DNA from: Comamonas serinivorans
Lineage (GTDB): Bacteria; Pseudomonadota; Gammaproteobacteria; Burkholderiales; Burkholderiaceae_C
DNA: 64,000 bases
Assembly (NCBI RefSeq): GCF_002158865.1
Contig: NZ_CP021455.1
Span: 310,001 to 374,000, forward strand
Direction: 5' to 3'
The translations under genes were made by a program, and so were the position numbers. The notes under the pieces were generated by a model, which did not search any database, was not told the origin of the DNA, and worked only from the letters and a program-made list of their open reading frames with translations. Shown here one piece after another: positions 59,875 through 64,000 of this stretch. Positions within the stretch are counted from its first letter, which is position 1. The number at the start of each line of letters is the position of its first letter.

Positions 59875-60849
59875 TCAGCGCTTCTTGCCCGACAGCAGCG
59901 GAAAGCGGTCGGCCCAGCGGCCCACGCTTTGCGCGATGCTGTTCACCAGCGAGGGGTTGTCCGGCTCGACCACGGGCTCGACCTGCAGGCGGTTGAGCAG
60001 GTTGGGCTGCTGGCGGTAGCGCATGTGCTCCTTCATGGCGGCCGACAGCGCCAGCACGAACACGCTCTTGCGCAGGGGCTTGGTGGCAAAGCGGAAGATC
60101 TGCGCGCGGTTGATGAGGCGGATCACCAGGTCGGCGTCGCCGCTGCGCGTGAGCATCACCGTGGTGATGGCCGGGTACTGCTGTTTGAGCACGCGCAGAA
60201 AGCCTTCGGTGTCTTCCTCGCCCACACGGGCCTCGGTGACGATGACGCCGACGTCGTGGTGCGAGAGGATCTGCAGGGCCTCGGTCATCGAGGTGGCGGT
60301 GTGTGTGGTGTACGACTGGCGCGCCACTTCCTCCATCGAGGCCAGGTCGCGCGGGTTGTCGTCGATCAGCAGGATGTCGGGGGTGCTGGGCTCGGCCGGG
60401 GCGGGCGCCGACGCCGCGGGCTCGGCGGCGCGGGCCGATTCCAGGAAGGCGGCGCGCGAGCTGTGGGCCGCGGCCACGGCGGCGGCCAGGGTGGTCTGGA
60501 TTTCGTGGTGGTCCCAGGGCTTGTTCAGGAAGCGGAACACCTCGCCCTCGTTCACCGAGCCCACGATGGCGGCCAGGTCGGTGTAGCCCGTCAGCAGCAG
60601 GCGGATGGTGTGGGGCGACAGCTCGCGCGCCTGGGCCAGCAGCTCGATGCCGGTCATGCCCGGCATGCGCTGGTCGCTCACCAGCACATCGATGCGGTGC
60701 GCGCGCAGCAGCTCCAGCGCCTGAGCCCCGGAGGTGGCCACGAGGACCTCGTACTGCGTGCGGAAGATCATGCGCAGCAGGTTCACCACACGTTCTTCGT
60801 CATCCACGAACAGCACGGTGGCGCGGGTGGGGGTGTCTTGAGGATCCAT
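59875..60849 (-). CDS. Response regulator with two receiver domains, second one with Glu at the phospho-site
   Basis: 324 residues, no DNA-binding or enzymatic output domain. REC1 (about 10-128) is complete: Asp16/Asp17, phospho-acceptor Asp59 in VLVSDQRMPG, Thr87 and Lys110 in FLNKPW. An Ala/Pro linker follows. REC2 (about 157-275) keeps the acidic pair (LLIDDN), Thr234 and Lys257, but has Glu206 where Asp is expected (VIVTEARVG), which may mimic constant phosphorylation. A short tail ends GKKR. It lies 22 bp downstream of the histidine kinase gene and should be its partner. Output is probably by protein contact. Confidence 0.88.
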   Translation of the reverse strand: MDPQDTPTRATVLFVDDEERVVNLLRMIFRTQYEVLVATSGAQALELLRAHRIDVLVSDQRMPGMTGIELLAQARELSPHTIRLLLTGYTDLAAIVGSVNEGEVFRFLNKPWDHHEIQTTLAAAVAAAHSSRAAFLESARAAEPAASAPAPAEPSTPDILLIDDNPRDLASMEEVARQSYTTHTATSMTEALQILSHHDVGVIVTEARVGEEDTEGFLRVLKQQYPAITTVMLTRSGDADLVIRLINRAQIFRFATKPLRKSVFVLALSAAMKEHMRYRQQPNLLNRLQVEPVVEPDNPSLVNSIAQSVGRWADRFPLLSGKKR

Positions 60850-60871
60850 GATCGACGGTGTCTTGTTGTGT

Positions 60872-62682
60872 TCAGTCGAGCAGTGCCCGAGGCCCCTGGG
60901 CGCTCGCGGGCGCTGTGTCGTCCTGGCCGGCTTCGATGGGCAGCCACACGGAGAAGGTGGTGCCCACGCCAACGGTCGATTTCACCATGATGCGACCGCC
61001 ATGCTCCCGGATGATCTTGTAGGAAATGGACAATCCCATGCCGGTGCCTTGTCCAATGGGCTTGGTGGTGAAAAAGGGGTCGAAGACTTTGGGCAGGTCA
61101 TCGGGTGGAATGCCTTTGCCGTTGTCTTCCACTTCGATTTGTACCATGTGCTCGTCGGCCAGCAGTCGCGTGCGCAAGCGGATGATGTTCTCCTCGACCG
61201 GCCGCTGCGGCATGGCATGCGCCGCGTTGGTGATGAGGTTGAGGAACACCTGGTTGATCTGCGAGGGTGCGCCGACCACGCGCGGCACGTGGCCGTAGTC
61301 CTTGACCACGGTGACCGTGTACTTGATGAGGTTGCGCGCCAGCAGCAGCGTGCTGTCCAGGCCGTTCTCGATCGAGAAGCCCAGCACCTTCTCGCGGTCC
61401 AGCCGGCTGAAGTTCTTCAGGTTGACGACGATTTCCGAGATCTGGTCCACGCCGTGGATGCCGTCCTGCGTCAGCGTGCCCAGCTCGTTGAAGATGCCGC
61501 CCTGGATGGCCCGCAGGGCGCCTTCGTCCACCAGCGCCACCTGCTGCTCCAGTCCCGCCGCGGCCGGCTTGCCGCGCAGCGACAGCGCGAGCACGTGGCT
61601 GTCGTTGACCACGCGCTCCAGCGGCAGCAGCTGCTCCTGGATCACGTTGAAGGTGGCCTTGAGGTAGGCCAGCGGCGTGTTGATCTCGTGGGCGATGCCG
61701 GCCACCATCTGCCCCAGGGCCGACATCTTCTCGGTCTGCACCTGGTGCACCTGCGATTCCTTCAGCTCGTCGTAGGCGTGCTCGAGTGCCGCATTGGCCT
61801 GCTGGATGTCCTGGAAATGGCGCAGGGCCTTGATGCCCATGAAGGTCAGCAGCAGCAGCAGGCCCGCGGAGTACACGGTCAAGGCGGTCTGGTAGGTCTG
61901 CAGGCGGGCCAGCTTGGCGTTGTTGGCCTCGGCATGCGCGTCGGTCAGGTCGTCGATGGCCTCGGCCGTGTTCAGGCCGGCCATGGTGTGCAGCAGCTGG
62001 GTGCTCGCATCCTGCTGCCGGATGATGGCCTTCACGTGCGCGACCACGGCGGCGGTGGCGTCGATGACCTTCTCGCCGAGTTGGGGGCATGGGCTTCCAG
62101 CTCCATCAGGGTGTCGAGGATGCCCTCGCGGCGCTGGTCGTCGGCGTTCTGCAGGTAGGTCATGACCCCGGCGTAGACCTGGCCGATCTGGCGCTCGAAC
62201 GCGACCTGGGCCGGCAGCGGCGCCGGCGACACCTCGGCCTGGTGCCCGAGCGCCTGCGTGGCCGTGTGCAGGAACTGGCTGGAGTTGCGCAGGATGGCGT
62301 TCTGCGACTTGAACTGTTCGATCAGCGCGATCTTCTCGCGCATGATCTTGGAGAAGGCATCGATTCGGCCGGTGATGAGGCCCTGGGTGCCCGGCTCGCC
62401 GGCCCAGTAGCGCTGCATGGCCCGGAGCAAAGCCTGCTCCTTGTCCTCGATCACCGCCAGCGAACCCGCTTGTTCCTGGCTGATGAGGCCGGCCCGGGCG
62501 CGCAGTACCTCGACGTTCCACGCCGCGTCCATCTGCTTGAGGTCGCGCAGCTGGGCCACGATGGCGTCGTTCTCCGTCAGGTTCACCGATTGCGCCTTCC
62601 AGATCAGCGCGAGCAGCACCAGCAGCAGCACGGTGCCGATCAGGACGTACAGCCATCGCATCTGCTGGAACAACTGACTCAT
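60872..62682 (-). pseudogene. Sensor histidine kinase, interrupted by a one-base frameshift
   Basis: The gene is in two frames. The N-terminal frame (start ATG 62682, MSQLFQQMRW) holds membrane helix 1 (LYVLIGTVLLLVLLALIW) and a helical periplasmic sensor of about 165 residues, DAHL-like. At a G5 run (62083-62087; C5 on the coding strand) the frame changes; one more C would join it to the second part (LGEKVIDATAAVV onward). That part holds helix 2 (AGLLLLLTFMGIKAL), the H-box (ALGQMVAGIAHEINTPLAYL) and the ATPase domain (NLITNAAHAM, VEDNGKGIPP, GTGMGLSIS). It is either a real frameshift, a phase-variable tract or a sequence error. Rejoined length is about 603 residues. Confidence 0.85.
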
Positions 62683-63194
62683 GAGGTTGCCTGGAGCTCG
62701 TCGGTGGAGGGCACTTGCTGCCGCGTCGTCGCCGGTTCGGCACCATCGTCGGGGGGACGTTGGGCAGGGTGCCGGCCCGTTGCCCGAGTGTGTCAAATTA
62801 ATTCAAAGGGATGCAGTGTGCCATGCGCCCGGTGCCGCATGGGGGTTCCAGCGTGGCATCGGTGCAGAAATGCGACGGTTGTGCGATCAGTGCACCGGCA
62901 CCGCGCGCGATGGCGACGGTGGGCCCGGAGAGGCCGCCCAGGCCGGGGCGATGCAGGCTGTGTGGGCGTGGGGTGGGGCGTGGTCAGCGCGCCCGGCTGG
63001 TCAGTGCGGCCTCGTCGTGCGTGCCAGCCTGGATGTGGTTGAGGGGGCGCGGCCAGTGGTCGACGTCGCCGGTGGCCGCGCCGGGAGGGACGTGGGCCCT
63101 GCAGGGGTGACGCGGTGACTTGCAGATTCATGCAGTATGCATCCACTGCTGTTGATCAATAATCGGAATACGGGGCATACTGGTCAAATTTCAT
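62683..63194. other. 512-bp intergenic stretch with repeat copy 20
   Basis: Lies upstream of the histidine kinase start and downstream of the permease stop. Hairpin copy 20 is beside the permease end; no gene is seen. Confidence 0.55.
63131..63184. repeat. Dispersed hairpin repeat, copy 20 (inner stem decayed)
   Basis: Outer CAGTATGC/GCATACTG is perfect; the inner part (CTGTTGATCAATAATCGG) is degenerate. It lies 10 bp after the permease stop. Confidence 0.75.
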
Positions 63195-63956
63195 TCACCA
63201 AGTGCGGATGGCATCCAGCCCGGTCTTCAGGATCAGCAGGCTGACCACCAGCACGAACACCCAGCGCACGAAGCCCGAGCCGTAGCGCAGCGCCAGGCGA
63301 GCGCCGAGCAGGCTGCCGGCCACGTTCGCCACGGCCATGGTCAGGCCCACGTGCCACCAGATGTAGCCCTTGCTGGCGAACAGGGCGATGGCCGCCAGGT
63401 TGGTGGCCACGTTGAGCAATTTGGCACTCGCCGAGGCGTTCAGGAAGTCGTAGCCCAGCAGGCGCACGAACAGGAAGATGAAGAAGCTGCCGGTGCCGGG
63501 GCCAAAGAAGCCGTCGTACCAGCCGATGACCAGGCCGATGGCGCAGGCCAGGGTGCGCTGCCGGGTCAGGTTGCCGCTGGGGCGGTGGTCGGTGCCGAGC
63601 TTTTTCTGCCACAGGGTGTAGGCCAGCACGGCCAGCAGGATCAGCGGCAGGGCCTTGCGCAGGAAGTCGGGGTTGATGACCGTGACCGTGTAGGCCCCGG
63701 CCAGCGAGCCCAGCAGGGCTGCACCAAAAGCGGGCAGCATGACCGGCCAGCTGATCTGGACGCGGCGCGCGTATTGCCAGGTGGCAAAGGCCGTGCCCCA
63801 GACCGACGCGGACTTGTTCGTGCCCAGCAGGGTCGGCGGCGCGGCGCTGGGGTAGACCGCAAACAGGGCCGGCACCAGGATGAGGCCGCCACCGCCCACG
63901 ATGGAGTCGATGGCCCCTGCAAGCAGGGACGCCAGGCTGACGATGAACAATTCCAT
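63195..63956 (-). CDS. TauE/SafE (TSUP) family permease
   Basis: 253 residues, seven to eight helices, sulfite/organosulfonate-exporter family (TSUP). The paired half motifs are visible: AGAIDSIVGGGGLILVPALF with LLGTNKSASVWGT in the first half, and LVIGWYDGFFGPGTGSFFIF with ASASAKLLNVATNLAAI in the second. The ATG at 63956 starts MELFIVSL; a GTG at 63977 is possible. Substrates in the family are sulfite, sulfoacetate and related anions; there is no local context to choose. Confidence 0.9.
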   Translation of the reverse strand: MELFIVSLASLLAGAIDSIVGGGGLILVPALFAVYPSAAPPTLLGTNKSASVWGTAFATWQYARRVQISWPVMLPAFGAALLGSLAGAYTVTVINPDFLRKALPLILLAVLAYTLWQKKLGTDHRPSGNLTRQRTLACAIGLVIGWYDGFFGPGTGSFFIFLFVRLLGYDFLNASASAKLLNVATNLAAIALFASKGYIWWHVGLTMAVANVAGSLLGARLALRYGSGFVRWVFVLVVSLLILKTGLDAIRTW

Positions 63957-64000
63957 GGGGGCGGATTCTGTCACCACCCGGACGGGGCCAGGGCCTGGCG

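Overview
The window is GC-rich DNA with the gene content of a betaproteobacterium of the order Burkholderiales, most likely family Comamonadaceae. This is an inference from five Bug/TctC solute-binding proteins, the gatCAB locus divergent from mreBCD-mrdA, two proteins with a VPTLG-W (IPTL-type) C-terminal sorting signal, and the general style of the catabolic genes. No rRNA, tRNA, insertion sequence, phage gene or CRISPR array was seen.

Layout. 1-8219: a co-directional series for acyl-CoA catabolism (Bug receptor, acyl-CoA dehydrogenase, nitronate monooxygenase-like flavoprotein, PaaI thioesterase, CaiB-type CoA-transferase, second Bug receptor, etfB, etfA). The dehydrogenase would pass electrons to ETF, and the CoA-transferase and receptors would supply its substrate. 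8356-12682: zinc alcohol dehydrogenase, short-chain dehydrogenase and a GlcD-type FAD oxidase. 13610-17138: a Crp/Fnr regulator, an alpha/beta hydrolase and an ABC permease/ATPase pair without a binding protein. 17684-22810: two VPTLG-W surface proteins flanking a small membrane protein and pyridoxal kinase. 23568-31353: quinone oxidoreductase, Bug receptor, MFS carrier, copper-chaperone genes for cytochrome oxidase assembly, and a lipoprotein preceded by a clear PhoB box. 31739-34229: a lipoprotein and an HI0933-like flavoprotein. 34528-36026: a lower-GC island with a TIR-like protein and an HEPN-like protein separated by an integron attC-like site. 36205-45402: gatB, an unknown ORF, gatA and gatC, then divergent mreB, mreC, mreD and mrdA. 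46050-58024: a BMP-type binding protein, CsgG-like lipoprotein, tautomerase, two Bug receptors, a tandem CoA-transferase fusion, a single-chain biotin carboxylase/carboxyltransferase and its probable GntR regulator. 58466-63956: a BenE-type transporter, a dual-receiver regulator with its frameshifted histidine kinase, and a TauE/SafE-type permease.

Two things stand out. First, the TIR-like/HEPN pair in an integron-cassette setting is the best candidate for an undescribed defence or stress module. Second, a family of about twenty dispersed 50-70 bp hairpin repeats sits almost only in intergenic space, roughly one per 3 kb. Its outer arms vary in a compensated way (GCAGTATG/CATACTGC or GGGTATG/CATACCC) around an inner TGCCGTT/AACGGCA stem, and several copies touch or supply stop codons. 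All assignments are by eye from sequence motifs; no database search was run.
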